Shown in pieces: positions 10,936 through 22,359 of a stretch of DNA of 64,000 bases (position 1 is the first letter of the stretch; the number at the start of each line of letters is the position of its first letter). Position numbers and translations under genes: made by a program. Below the pieces are notes generated by a model that was given only the letters and a program-made list of their open reading frames with translations, was not told where the DNA came from and ran no database searches. The stretch is from Pictodentalium vernedei (lineage: Eukaryota > Mollusca > Scaphopoda > Dentaliida > Dentaliidae), in NCBI GenBank assembly GCA_031216915.1, contig CM062296.1, positions 450,368,287 through 450,432,286 on the forward strand. Direction: 5' to 3'.

Positions 10936-11872
10936 CCCAACAAAGATTTCTTTAAAAATGCACGAGTTCTTTTCAGACTGTTTTCTTTATATGATACTTC
11001 AATTACGATTGAAGTATAGACGAATGTTAGCTGCTCCATGGAAGTTACTCTCTTAGAATGTTTTGACAAGTGATGTCCCTTTATCTAACGTATCCCGTAA
11101 AACACACTCAGCCGTACAGATAGAATAATCCCCATTAAACATTTTAAAACACATATTTCATGTCGTGCTTCTAAACACAGCCTATCACCCATTCTTAGTG
11201 CGAGCTTATCGAGTGAGAATAGCAGGGAAGGACTGGCCAAGAAAATTTACCGGGGGATGGACAAAGGAGCACCCAGACTCGGAGAAAATTTTTATGTTGC
11301 GAACTGAACGAACGCCGATTCCTTGCATCTGAGCGATCAGTAACATAGAGGACACTTCGATGGCATTTTTGTATCATGTTCATCGATTATTCGACAAAAA
11401 TAGTTCTACCGGGGAGGAGGTCCCCATCGGGAAGACCCTAGTTCGACCCAGTCGGAGAAACTTTTGATTTTTTTAAATTGATGGAACGTTGTTTCCGCTC
11501 ATCTGAGTGATCAATTGCAGAAGAGACTGCGAGTATATCGAAATGTTCTCTATGTAGACTATACCGACAGTCTATGCAATCGGATTCATTTTACCTTTTG
11601 GTCATTTTTACGAAATTTCACGTACCAACAGCTGTTGGGCTGCATCAATGTTGGGGGCCCCATGGGGATCCCAATAGGAGCCCACCGAGAATTTTCCCGG
11701 TGGACCATACAGCCAGTCTGCCTCTGAAGAATAGTCTGCGTATCATTCACGTTTTCAGGGCACACGTCACCAAGACAGGAAAATCACTTTTCAAAAGAGA
11801 CCATTTTGTTGCTCTAATTATTGTTCACATGTTTAGTATATCCGACGATGGCGTATGCACCATGGTACTAAC
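10936..11872. other. No gene recognised
   Basis: Contains GGGAAGGACTGGCCAAGAAA near 11226, resembling GGCAGGGGCGGACTGGCAGA at 60374, so a fragment of another dispersed repeat may be here. The long plus-strand ORF at 11574-12080 runs through the MITE to its right and has no domain I recognise; I do not call it a gene. Confidence 0.4.
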
Positions 11873-12111
11873 TACAGTATGTGGGGAATGGAGTTATCAC
11901 CCAAAGTATCACTTTCAAATTTTGTACATAGACAAATGGACAAAAAACACAAGCAATGTTTCAGCCAATGAACCGCCGTGCTTAATCCGTTGGCCACTTG
12001 GCTGGAACATTGCTTATGCTCGTTATGCTTTGCAACAATTTTACAATTATTCTTGGGTGGAATCTCCATTCTATGGTTGATTTAGTGATAAAACACTCTC
12101 CACGTACAGTA
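11873..12111. mobile_element. MITE family E, copy 1
   Basis: Ends TACAGTATGTGGGGAATGGA and CTCTCCACGTACAGTA are inverted. Internally CAAGCAATGTTTCAGCCAAT pairs with the complement of GGCTGGAACATTGCTT. The second copy at 49792-50051 shares all these parts. No coding capacity. Confidence 0.8.
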
Positions 12112-12120
12112 ATATATTAG

Positions 12121-12189
12121 AAAAATCTGAGTTGACGTCACGAACGGTAAACAGGCCGTTTACTGTTTGAGACCTCAACTCAGATTTTT
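12121..12189. repeat. Hairpin, about 30-bp arms
   Basis: AAAAATCTGAGTTGACGTC at the left is mirrored by CTCAACTCAGATTTTT at the right, around ACAGGCCGT. It lies 10 bp from the family-E element and may be a separate foldback insertion. Confidence 0.75.
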
Positions 12190-12570
12190 CGAAGTGTTAA
12201 TTAGTACCATATGACTAATACTAATTATTAATACCAGTTTTATTTAGTATTAATATTAGCGTACTAACTGATGCTAAAACTGGAAGGTAGTGAGGGAATC
12301 CCCAAATTTGTATACAGAAAACACACGGCAATATATATGTTTTTCCAGTTCATTGTTTTTAAATGAGATGATATTCGAAGTGGAAAAAGAATTGTTCTCC
12401 AGAACGAGCTCGATGAGATGAGCTGAGAAGACACGAAAATGTTGACCAATGAAAATCATTTAGTGTATTGTAACCTGAGAGAAGGTGCCGCTTCGAGTAG
12501 CTAAAGGTGATAACCACATTCGGATGGGACAATCAAAATCGCATAGATTGCTTTGCTAACTGTGCTGATC

Positions 12571-12640
12571 TTTATTTGGGTTCAACATTTTCAACAGCCA
12601 GAGTCACATTCTGTCCGACCATTTTACTGTTGATGAAATC
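12571..12640 (-). mobile_element. SINE 3' fragment
   Basis: TTTATTTGGGTTCAACATTT and CAACAGCCAGAGTCACATTC match the SINE 3' end in reverse orientation. The rest is missing; it is cut on the right by the TTAA element at 12682. Confidence 0.6.
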
Positions 12641-12681
12641 ATAAATATCCACCGACTACCACATGCAGCGGCAAATATCAG

Positions 12682-12924
12682 TTAACCCTTTACCTAACCT
12701 GAAATGCAGACGACACTTGCAAAAATAATTCTTGAATAACTAAATTTTTTCATTTTTTGTCTCAAAAACATAGGTTATGACCCCTCGTTGGAACGAGCTC
12801 GTTCCAACGAGGGGTCGTAACCTATGTTTTTGAGACAAAAAATGAAAAAAATAATGAAAATTAATTGGCGATTTTTGAGAATAGCGCTGGCCGGTTTTGG
12901 CCGTTACGTTAGGTAAAGGGTTAA
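12682..12924. mobile_element. MITE family D, copy 2 (TTAA ends)
   Basis: TTAACCCTTTACCTAACCTG at the left and TTAGGTAAAGGGTTAA at the right, with TTAA on both sides. The centre is a perfect palindrome at about 12780-12816 (CCCCTCGTTGGAACGAGCTC and complement), extended by the GTCTCAAAAACATAGGTTAT inverted pair. This is the cleanest copy of the family. Confidence 0.9.
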
Positions 12925-14108
12925 TGCGCGGTTCGCATTGGCTGTGTGCACCAATAACATATAATACGATCGATACACGGTAGGACAAAAGGGAAATTTT
13001 GTCGAATGTCTTGCAAAAGATACGACGTGAGTTACTGTTACTAGATTCGAAGTCACCGCGCGTTATTCATTGCACTGACAGGGGTTCCGCTTACTTGTCA
13101 GTGAAATACTAGCGTGAGAGACAGATTAATGCCTCGCTGAGGGCTTCTAGCATGGAATACGTTAACGCAAAATCATATTGGCACATAATTAACTGTTCTA
13201 TTACGACCTGCGCTTTTATGACTGAGATATTATTGAATAAATCATTGTGCAGAGTGCATAAATTGGAAATTTATATCGCACGTAATAACAGAAAATTACA
13301 GTCGTTTCGTGGTGCCTTTCATGCGCTGTAGCCATAAAGGAAACTGGGAGAATTAATGTATCCCATAAATGACAATATTGATAAATTACTGATCAAAGTA
13401 TTTCGTTTTCGTAAACTGGACATGTTGAAGACAAAGTACGAAGTGATTGAAATTCTAGAAAAATCCGAGGAGAACAATAACGCTTGGGCATGCAATCGTA
13501 ATATTGCAGATTTAAATGACCTCGATGGCCACGTCAGCATTGACAGTCATACATATTGCACAGATGATTAGATATAACAAAGGCAATGCTGAAAATTTGA
13601 TGTCTTTATTGAGTGACACAAATTTAACCACGATCCCTTGAGAATATGCATCTGTTTGTAGCATGTATATAGGTTAATGCTTTTTTTCAAAATGTATAGC
13701 ATTACGGAAATGAAAAGGACTGAATCAACGATTCCAAACAGTGATTGCATCAAACGTCGCACACACGTATAGTTTTGACCAGCGATACAGATGGTCGATG
13801 CCGCGACTTCTCTCTTCTGTGTATGGTTAATAATTCATCAAATTCATTTATGGATCTTGTGTTTGTTCCGGAAATGCTAATATATGAGTTTCAAAGACAT
13901 ATTTGAATCCTCTCCAATTGTGTAACCCATGATAGCACATACGGCCAATGGGAAACTTTAAACTACTCGTTGAGCGCACGACAACAAGCATTCAAAACAC
14001 ACTCATCGAGAAATAAGATTGTTCATCGGAACAAAACTCACAAAAGTGGTATCTTTCTCGATCAAGTCGAGACAAATTCACATCACTGGGTTGAAATTTC
14101 ATAAAGTT
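12925..14108. other. No gene recognised; one charged short ORF
   Basis: A 71-codon ORF at 13356-13571 (+) encodes a lysine- and glutamate-rich peptide (includes LDMLKTKYEVIEILEKSEEN) that could be an exon, but I see no family match and no clear splice signals. A small hairpin CACTGACAGG...CTTGTCAGTG lies near 13072-13104. Confidence 0.3.
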
Positions 14109-14165
14109 ATGTATTTAATTATTTATTGGTGTTTAAGGTAACACATTTCTGCACAACGGCCAATC
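14109..14165 (-). mobile_element. SINE 3' stub
   Basis: ATTTAATTATTTATTGGTGT followed by TTAAGGTAACACATTTCTGC matches the 3' end of the SINE at 63716, a subfamily variant with CACATTTCTGCACAA in place of GACACTTTCGACAGCC. The remainder is truncated. Confidence 0.6.
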
Positions 14166-14282
14166 ACGACCACTCATAAATAAAACATTGCGAAATCAAG
14201 GTTGAATGAAGAAAAATAAACGAAAATCGCCTCCGAGATTCAATGTTCTCGCATTTATTTTACAACAAGGTTATAATCTTCT

Positions 14283-14618
14283 GTGATGGTAAAAGAAAAC
14301 GGGCAGATAATTTCGAGCAGATCGCGATCTCTATCCGCTTTTGTAACTAGAGTACTGAAAACTCTTAAAATAAAAAAAACAAAACAAATACACACACAAT
14401 CGTTCAAGCTTATGCAACACAAATTAAGTTTCGTACGCACGAGCACAAACACTTTGACAGCAAGGTCTAATGTTAACTTTGATGTAGTGCGTCCTAGCGA
14501 CCACTGTAATGAAAATAATTTACCGCTTCATCGTCCGAGAGCTCATACTATGACCACATCGATTTTCTCAAAAGATGCCACTGTCAAAACAAAACCAAAC
14601 CACGTGATATTATTCTAA
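14283..14618 (+). CDS. Unrecognised 111-codon ORF
   Basis: The predicted peptide starts MMVKENGQIISSRSRSLSAF. It is basic and rich in Ser, Thr, Asn and Lys. I see no signal peptide, membrane segment or known domain. The first ATG is used only because the frame is open from there. No promoter or polyadenylation signal can be argued, and no neighbour gives functional context. It may well be a chance frame or a single exon of a gene I cannot see. Confidence 0.15.
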   Translation: MMVKENGQIISSRSRSLSAFVTRVLKTLKIKKTKQIHTQSFKLMQHKLSFVRTSTNTLTARSNVNFDVVRPSDHCNENNLPLHRPRAHTMTTSIFSKDATVKTKPNHVILF

Positions 14619-15277
14619 AAGACAAACTGGGGCATTTTCGACGGGATAGTGATACATATCATTTTATGAGATACCCCGGAAGGCGTCCATCGGCATCGCT
14701 TATCATGTGTCGAACTTCATTTTATTTAAGCTTATTGTTCTAAAGGGATTGGCGAGCAAGGTCTAAAACTGATATTAACGCATCTACTGGATACATTAGC
14801 GCGGCTGCAAGGGATGACCGCCGCAGCATCAACTTCACAACCTTGCTCTTCTCGAATACCAACTAGGAATCTCCAAACGACTCAGAGTTTCGTCTCCCTC
14901 CGTACAAGAGACAGGACAGAGAGTTTATGTCTCCAGGCGACAATGATAGGAATGTACACTTTGGCAGAAACAACAGAGACTGTTTTGCCTCAGGGTCGAT
15001 CCCAAGACCTCTGACATGATGCCACACCAGCGCATTTATCCAGTAGTCTACCATTTTCTTGTCAAGTCATGGGACAAAGTTGAAATGACATGCAGTGATC
15101 ATCAGCCTTTTCTTTGTTTTCTTTCCGACACAGATTCAAATACATCCCCTTGTCCGATTCCAATGGAATTCCACACACTTATATGGTCATTCATATCTAC
15201 TTCTTCGATATGGTTGAGATTTTTTATCTCGTACCTTTATCCAAAGCAACGCCAAATTTACGCCTTTTATGGATCTT

Positions 15278-15503
15278 TTAACGCCTTGAACCCTCCTGGT
15301 GGTATCGTTCATATCATTCCAATGACAGCAACTTGAAGAGTCGATATTCATTATTTAGGGGTAGACCAATTAATATTTTGGCTGCACGTTGAAAATATTG
15401 ATGGTCTACCACACACATGCACTTAGCATCCATCCTATTTAATTAAATTATGACGTACCATGTTCTTGGACGAAAAAACGGCCACCAGTGTTCAAAAGGT
15501 TAA
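15278..15503. mobile_element. MITE family C, copy 2 (TTAA ends)
   Basis: TTAA at both ends. It carries CCTTGAACCCTCCTGGTGGT, GGGGTAGACCAATTAATATT and GTTCAAAAGGTTAA. It sits inside the first unit of the tandem duplication, so it is younger than that duplication. Confidence 0.85.
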
Positions 15504-16257
15504 TATCAACTCCTGCATCCAGGCTTTCTCTTCCAAATTGTGAAAATACTATCTCCACCAAAAACAATGTTTGAAAAGCTGAACCAAACTGGGAAATTCT
15601 CAACAGTAAAAGACGTTTTTTGGGTGATTTTATTGACGTCAACGTCACAAAAAATTTAAACACCTCCGATTTTCGCGAAATGTTAGCATGTTGTAGAGTA
15701 TAAACAATAAAAAGATATAATTTTTTGAATTTTAATATAACGTCATTTCGACGTTTTAAAGACACTTTACGTTTTCACACCTCCTCTTCTTTGTGAACAC
15801 CCCAACCCCCAGCACCGATACAGATACACCTATAACATTTTCACATGCTCATAAGGGAATAGTTCAAGTCGATCATTGTGCATTTTCATTTATATTGTCG
15901 AAAAGTATTTGACGTTATAAAGATCTCCAACGAGGACCGTAAAACGTCCAAATTAAATTTCACCGCAGCAAGCTGAAATCAGATCACCGTTTGCATTCTT
16001 GGTCCCCCCCCCCCCAAAAAAAAAATGAAAATATTGAGAAACAAACGTCACATACCGTAGATATTACGTAAACAGCGCCAGGAGGTGCCGGTTTTACGTT
16101 TTTGTGTTTGCATTCTTTTTTCATCCTCATTTTTAAAAATTGCCTTTCGCAATTTGGAAATATAATCACGTTACACAATTAAACTTGGCCACTAAAACGA
16201 TGTTGGATGCTAAATGCGTTGGTCGTGCTTCGTTGAATGACTTCTGGAAAATCATTT

Positions 16258-16495
16258 TACGCCTCCAAAACAAGCCTGAATATGAGCAATTTGTCATTTG
16301 CAAAATGGGGTTCCCAGAGGGTGAATTTGCTGATGCTATCCCATACAGCGGGCCAATTTGTCCTCTAGGTATATCTTTCTGTTTTGGCTTGAGACCTTGA
16401 TTCAGACAGAGGTTCACAGAGGGTAAATTCACCATCTGGGGACCCCATTTTGCAGATGACAGTCTCCTTATTTTCAGGCTTGCCCCAAAACCAAC
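16258..16495. repeat. Inverted repeat, about 65-bp arms
   Basis: AAGCCTGAATATGAG with TCATTTGCAAAATGGGGTTC at the left pairs imperfectly with GACCCCATTTTGCAGATGAC and TTTTCAGGCTTGCCCCAA at the right. About 85 bases lie between the arms. Open frames on both strands over this region (16140-16400 +, 16166-16519 -) are shared with the repeat and are not convincing genes. Confidence 0.65.
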
Positions 16496-17357
16496 TAATC
16501 TTTTTATTTTTCTTCCCACTCAGTTTCAGGTTCTTTCCCTTGTCCGAACCTCAGGGAATTGTGCAGACTTATAGTTATTTACATCTACTTCTCCAGGAGG
16601 GTTGCGATTTTTTAATATAATACCTTTATCGAAATTCATGTCAGCGTCACAAAAAATTAAATCACGTCCGATTTTTATATGAAATTTAGTATGTTGTAGA
16701 GCCCAATATGCCGATTTTAGATTTGATGGTCATTTTCGGAGAAATTACGTCATTTTATGTTTTTACACACCCGACCAACTTGTGGACAACGCAATCCCCG
16801 GACCCTAAAGATACCCCTATAACATTCCCTGTTTACCTGAAGTTATAGCTGAAGTCGTGTCTCGTCGGACTTTTATTGTCGTTCTCATATAATACCTAAC
16901 ACAATAACGTCTCGTCCAACATTGGTTGGAACACATGAAATTGAAATTTCTGCAGGAAGTTGAAATCATGTGGCATATAGCACTCATAGTCTCCAGAACA
17001 AGGTTGATTTTTTAAAAATCACCTTCCAAATACAGAAGATAAGACGTTTTTGCCCTTAGCGCCCCCAGTTCCAACGTTTTCCAGTTTAGTTGCACCCCCA
17101 ACATAAAACGCCAAGATACGTGTGGTTTAATTTTATCCCTCTTATACAACAATCATCGGCGTTAATTTTCATATTGGTTTCATGTACATGTACGCCACGA
17201 CCACACGCTAGACATCATTACCATCACGGCACCCCAATAACTTTCCGACGACCACACCCCATAAATGAGTTCCACATGAAGGTCCTAATGAATGCGATGG
17301 AGCGACGAGTGGAGTAGATAATCTAAAGTAATCTCACAAATAGCCTAGACGCGAAAT

Positions 17358-17599
17358 TTAACCCTTTACCCATCGTAACGTCCAAAACCGCCCAGCGTTA
17401 TTCTCAAAAATCGCCAATTAATTTTCATTATATTTTTCTTTTTTGTCTCAAAAACATAGGTTATGACCCCTCGTTGGAACGAGCTCGCCGAGCTCGTTCC
17501 AATGACAGGTCATAACCTATGTTTTTGAGACAAAAAGTTAGTTATTCAAGGATTTTGTTTGCAAGTGTCGTCTGCTTTTCATGTTAGGTAAAGGGTTAA
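17358..17599. mobile_element. MITE family D, copy 3 (inverted)
   Basis: TTAACCCTTTACCCATCGTA at the left and TTAGGTAAAGGGTTAA at the right, with TTAA at both ends. The orientation of the interior is opposite to copy 2. The central palindrome has one altered arm (CCAATGACAGG). It lies inside the tandem-duplicated region. Confidence 0.85.
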
Positions 17600-18283
17600 T
17601 TCTGACGAAGGGCCACTTCTCTTCGATTATGAGAAAATAGATGTTAGAACCCGATCAAAGGTTCAAATGGTTCCCGTTCGCCGCCCAAGAAGTTTGGACA
17701 GTTAAATAACATAGACATATTCAGTAAAGGTCCAGAATATTCGCTGATAATAAGCAAACCTTCAGGTGTTTTCTCACAATTAACATTTGTAGGACACTAC
17801 ACCATCTTTAAGAAAATATGGTATCTATTCTTGTTACCTCATTCTATGAAGTTGAAATGACTAAAATGATCGTTAGCCTTTTCTGTTTTTCCCTTCCAAC
17901 CCCAGTTTCGGAAACTTCCCCCTTGTTCAATTCTCATAAAATGTAACGGACCTTTTGTCCCTTACTTCTACTTCTTCGGTTTGGTTGCTACTTCTTCGGT
18001 TTGGTTGCTATTATTTGATGTCATACCTTTTCCAAACACTTCCCAATTTACGCGTTTTTATTGATCTTTTATGTCAGCTGAGGTATCAAGCCTCCCTTCT
18101 GTAAATTTTGGAAAAATGTTAACCAACAAAAACCATATTTGCAAATGTGGTTCTGTTATTCTCGGCAAATTGACGTCATTTTATGTTTTTTGTTTTTACA
18201 TCCACTCCCAACATGTGGATACCGCAACACCTCGAACCCTTACAGATATCACTATAATATTCCACATTTGCCTAATTGAATAG

Positions 18284-18662
18284 GGGGAGCGCGGTGGCTC
18301 AGTAGGTAGAGGTGCAGGCTGCAAGCCGAGAGGTCCTCGGTTCGAATCCCACCTGCGGCAACCGCGTTGTGTCCTTGGGCAAGACACTTCATCTCCATTG
18401 CCCGCGTGGGGGCACGATGACGCTGTGTACTAAGGCGTACTGCACGTCGATGGTACGCATGTCTTCAACCAATCTAACCCTGCTTGTGCTGCAGTGCGGG
18501 AGTTACGATGTTGGGGAGCTGGCAGTTGCTCGTCGTTGCTCGGTGGTTCTCTCCGGGTACTCCGGCTTCCTCCACCCGTAAAACTGTCACGGTCATGATT
18601 AGCCAATGTGCATAAATATGTGACCTTAAAAATCAATAAATAAATAAATAAATAAATAAATA
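18284..18662 (+). mobile_element. Full-length SINE with tRNA-like head
   Basis: The head GAGCGCGGTGGCTCAGTAGG contains an RNA polymerase III box A (TGGCTCAGTAGG), and GGTTCGAATCC is a good box B. The body has TGTCCTTGGGCAAGACACTT, ACTGCACGTCGATGGTACGC, CTCCGGGTACTCCGGCTTCC and CCACCCGTAAAACTGTCAC, followed by an (AATA)n tail. A 13-bp target duplication AATTGAATAGGGG (18274-18286 and 18663-18675) frames it. It interrupts a unit of the tandem duplication. This is the best reference copy here. Confidence 0.92.
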
Positions 18663-19576
18663 AATTGAATAGGGGAAGTCGTGCATCGTCGCATTTTATT
18701 GACGTTCCTGTAAAATACCCGATGCTTAGACGTCTTACTCCCCCCCCCCCCCACCCACCCCGAGCGCCGGCGTGGCACGTTTAAATCACGGGACATTTTG
18801 TACTCCTGGCCTCCAAAACAAAGTTGAAATTGTTTTGAAAATTCCTCTTCAAATACATAAAATATGATGTTTTTACCGTTAGTTCCCCAATTTTAGACGT
18901 TTTCCAATTTCGTTACACCCTTATTTCATACGCCAGGATACATGCAGCAACATAATTGTATCCCTCTTATACATCAATCATTGAAGGCGTCAATTGTCAT
19001 GTTTGATTCATGTATGTTACGTCAACACCTACGACGGCACTACCGTCAGGGCACACCAAAACATTTTTGACCCCCCCCCCCCCCAAAAAAAAAAAATTGT
19101 TCTGTTTGACGGTCCTATTGAATTGGATCTCCGGAGCAACGAGTGGAGTAAATAATCTATGGTTATCGCAAAAATAGTCCGGGTGCGCGATTTAGTTGTG
19201 GCCAATGGCCGCTTCTTAATGCGTTCGAGGAAACAGATGTTAAAACCCAAGTCAGGGTTCGAAGGGTTCCCATTGGGCTCTCAAAATGTCTGAACGGTTG
19301 AACATAATATAGGCATATTCAGTAAAGATCCCAAAATATGCGCTGAAAATTTCATATTTAAACCTCCAACAATCAATTTGCACCCGAAAACTCCGCCCCC
19401 ACGTTTCGTTTCCGTATCAGACAGATTCAATTTCAGGTAAACATTTACATATATGAATTGTGTTATTACGCATTAAAATATAGTTCCTCAAATTTAACAT
19501 TTTGACCAATTCCAACCTAATTTAAACTGATAATTGGGAAAACGGGCTTTATGGAACGGGATTGTTAGATAAATGT

Positions 19577-19734
19577 ATTATCATGACCATGTGCATGTCC
19601 TGTAATTTGTATCAGATTCTCGGTCGTGTTAACAATCGGATCGCAATTCGCCCTGACGGGCATGTTGCGATCCGATTGTAAACACGACCGAGTATCTGAT
19701 ACAAATTACAGGACATGCACATGGTCATGATAAT
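19577..19734. repeat. Long near-perfect palindrome, ~70-bp arms
   Basis: ATTATCATGACCATGTGCAT at the left is matched by ATGCACATGGTCATGATAAT at the right. The arms run in to TCGGATCGCAA and TTGCGATCCGA around a 16-base centre containing GCCCTGACGGGC. Only one or two mismatches are visible. Confidence 0.9.
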
Positions 19735-20611
19735 CTATATTTATCACAATGAATGTTTGTCGGACACTACCCTATCTTTCAGAAAATATGGCATTTGTTC
19801 TTGTTAAGTAAATCACCGAAGTTGAAATGACTAATAGTGATCGTTAGCCTTTTGCATTTTTTAGACCCACTTTCTAGTACTCCCCCTAATCTGATTCTCA
19901 CGACTTTTTGCACACTTATAGCCATTTACATCTAATGCCCTCTTACGATTTTTGAAATGATACTTTTATCCAAAGCAACTCCCAATTTACGCATTTTTAA
20001 TTATCTTTTAATATTAGCTCGGGTATCAAGCCGTCTTTCTAGAAATTTTGGAACTATTTTCTCAAAGAAAATCCATAACTAAAAAGTGTGATGATGACTT
20101 GGAAAATTATCAACGTTTGTTGACGTATTTTGGGGAGTACGTAACTCATGTCAACGTCGCAAAAAATAAATTACGTCCATTTCATAAACAGTTTAGTATG
20201 TCCCGATACCAACCGCAATACCTTGCAGTGATTGGTCAATGACTCGTTGATTTTATTTTATGTCGCCGGGCACGCGCATATGTCTACTGTCAGCGATTCT
20301 TATGTCCACTGTCAAGGAAAGCGTCTCGTTGCCATGAGCAACGGTTCATCGTAATTTGTTTTTTCACTTGAAATCAACAGAGACAAATATATTTAACTGA
20401 TGTAAAATACACATAAAAGTACCGTTATTACGTACAAAAAGATTAGTTATGTAAACATGGGTAATTATTTATGAAACCGATTAGATTATAAGGTCTCTTT
20501 TCATTAATTTACTGTAACATAAACTGAAACTGAAACGGCGGTATTTTTTGTTATTTAAGATTACAATAGAATAAAAGATTTTTTCCAATTCAATTTTACT
20601 TGTGTAAGAAC

Positions 20612-20772
20612 GGGACATATACGTTATTCTGTTTGTTGACAGGGGCATGGTCTCACGTTCCATGCATGAAACATATATTCAACCTCGGCTAACGCCTCGG
20701 TTGAATATAAATTTCATGCAGAGAACGTGAGACCATCCCCCTGTCAACAAACAGAATAACTTATAATGTTCC
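20612..20772. repeat. Palindrome, about 60-bp arms
   Basis: GTTATTCTGTTTGTTGACAG and CTGTCAACAAACAGAATAAC form the outer stem. AACCTCGG and CCTCGGTT lie at the centre. The outer flanks GGGACATATACG and CTTATAATGTTCC are also inverted. The 21231-21394 hairpin shares the flanks and the AACCTCG core, so both belong to one family. Confidence 0.85.
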
Positions 20773-21083
20773 AATAAGAGTAAAATCCCCGCCCTCTGAT
20801 TGGATGAGAGCTGGCGTAGTTTCTTTTATGTTTACGGCTTCAGTAGCAAATAATACCCACTGACGTCACCACGCGAAATATTTGAAATGACGTCGCCCGT
20901 TTCGTAATTGCTTCATCAACTGAGTGACTAGCAAGCCGCTTCATTTTTCTGGATTTTTCACACGTGCAGCAAACGATGTTCCGGATGAAGTGCTGTTTAC
21001 ATTACAAACCGATTTACGATTTGAACTGAGATGGGATGCGTTTATCTTGTTCATTGATTATTTATCCAGTGCCGTCGTGGGGT

Positions 21084-21180
21084 AAACGAGGGGTTTATTT
21101 ACTAAAACTGTAATCGTTAAGAGTTGCATTGAACAAGGCAACTTTTAACGATCACAAGTTTAGGAAATAAGCCTCTCGTG
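21084..21180. repeat. Hairpin, about 43-bp arms
   Basis: AAACGAGGGGTTTATTTACT, then AATCGTTAAGAGTTGC, pair with GCAACTTTTAACGATC, then AAATAAGCCTCTCGTGTTT. The loop is about 10 bases. It lies between the two family palindromes on either side. Confidence 0.8.
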
Positions 21181-21230
21181 TTTCACGATGTGGGTTTTGG
21201 GCTATGGGTAGTGTCTTATTGGAACATATA

Positions 21231-21394
21231 CGATATTGTGATGAGTTGACGGTAACATGGTCTGAGGTTTGCGGCTTGGGGCGTATGTTCAACCTCGATG
21301 CTTCGCTTCTCGGTTAAACATTAGCTCCGAGCCGCAAACCTCAGACCATGTTACAGTCAATTCAGAACAATAACTTATAATGTAACGGAGCTCA
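21231..21394. repeat. Palindrome, about 60-bp arms
   Basis: GGTAACATGGTCTGAGGTTT at the left and AAACCTCAGACCATGTTACA at the right. The centre is TTCAACCTCGATGCTTCGC. It shares its outer flanks (GGAACATATACGATATTGTG, then AACAATAACTTATAATGT) with the palindrome at 20612. Confidence 0.85.
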
Positions 21395-21629
21395 AAAAGA
21401 AAATAAAAACAATCGATATTTGTTTTTTTTTTATTTAACGTCCTTTTCGGCGTTTTACTGTCATTTTATGTTTTAACACCTTCGCCAACCTTGCAGACAA
21501 CCCATCTTCTCAAACCTTACATATGTCACCATAATGTCGGTGGTTTCGTTGGACTGAGAAAGTTGTAGTCAATTACTTTTATCCATATGCCAAACCGAAT
21601 GAATTAAATTTGTTTGTATACTGGGGTTT

Positions 21630-21770
21630 AAGGACTTCCAACAACCGGGATCATATGGTGTCCGGATAGCTTTATGTGTGGCAAAACCAGTGTATCCAGA
21701 GAAAATCAGCGAACAGGAAGTCGGCCCTCCTCCAACTTGCTAACCCAGAACAAAAGGGTTAGCATCGAGA
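21630..21770 (-). mobile_element. Decayed SINE 3' fragment
   Basis: GTATACTGGGGTTTAAGGAC, then AACAACCGGGATCATATGGT and GTATCCAGAGAAAATCAGCG, follow the order of the SINE 3' region read in reverse, with many differences. Confidence 0.5.
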
Positions 21771-22359
21771 AAAAATTGCGTAATTTTTGTGTCACCTTTC
21801 ATTCAAAGATACGGGCTTTCTCTATCAATTTCCAACGTTTTAAGTGACAAACTAGATGCAGTCAAACGATGTGGCAGTTTTAGATCCTCATAACGTCTTT
21901 GTTTCGAGTTTTTCAGAACATTCTCCCGCCAATGTCTCCAAAAATACATGAGACGTTGAGTATGGAAATTGTACAATTACAAATACGCATACTTGACAAG
22001 AGATTAGAAAATTAAATGAAAACTGTTACAAGTGGCAGCAACCTAGATTTAAAATAAATATTTGGCATCGTTTGCCGCATGAAAAAAAGCGCCACACACA
22101 AGAATGTGACATGTCATAACAAGTATTAAGAATGTCGTGAATAATTCCAAGGTGAAGTAGTGGTTAAAACTGAGGGCCATGGTAATTCGTATTAAATATT
22201 TTTCGATTTTAGTTGCAGTCACAATTTGTTCTTACGTGTTTTTCTCAACTCGTTCAAAAATAACCATTTCGAACCTGTGTCCACCCTCTTGAATTTGTTA
22301 TGTAAACGACATCTTCAGAAGTGCCTGTTTAATTTGAATAATTTGTAACTAACATCACT
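21771..22359. other. No gene recognised
   Basis: Unassigned AT-rich sequence with no open frame worth naming and no visible repeat structure. Confidence 0.4.

Larger units (their letters stand above)
15025..21600. repeat. Degraded tandem duplication of a ~1.1-1.4 kb segment
   Basis: An ordered set of non-coding landmarks recurs. GTTGAAATGAC starts units near 15078, 17850 and 19816. TTTATCCAAAGCAAC or a similar string appears near 15238, 18025 and 19970. GACGTCATTTTATG-like blocks lie near 15741, 16749, 18172 and 21468. GACGAGTGGAGTA-like ends lie near 17303 and 19140. About four to five partial units are present, strongly diverged. Later insertions (TTAA MITEs, a SINE, palindromes) break them up. 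No unit encodes a recognisable protein. Confidence 0.7.

Noticed and set aside
11574-12080. 168-codon plus-strand ORF
   Set aside because: Its last 200 bases are a family-E MITE that occurs elsewhere, and the rest has no recognisable motif.
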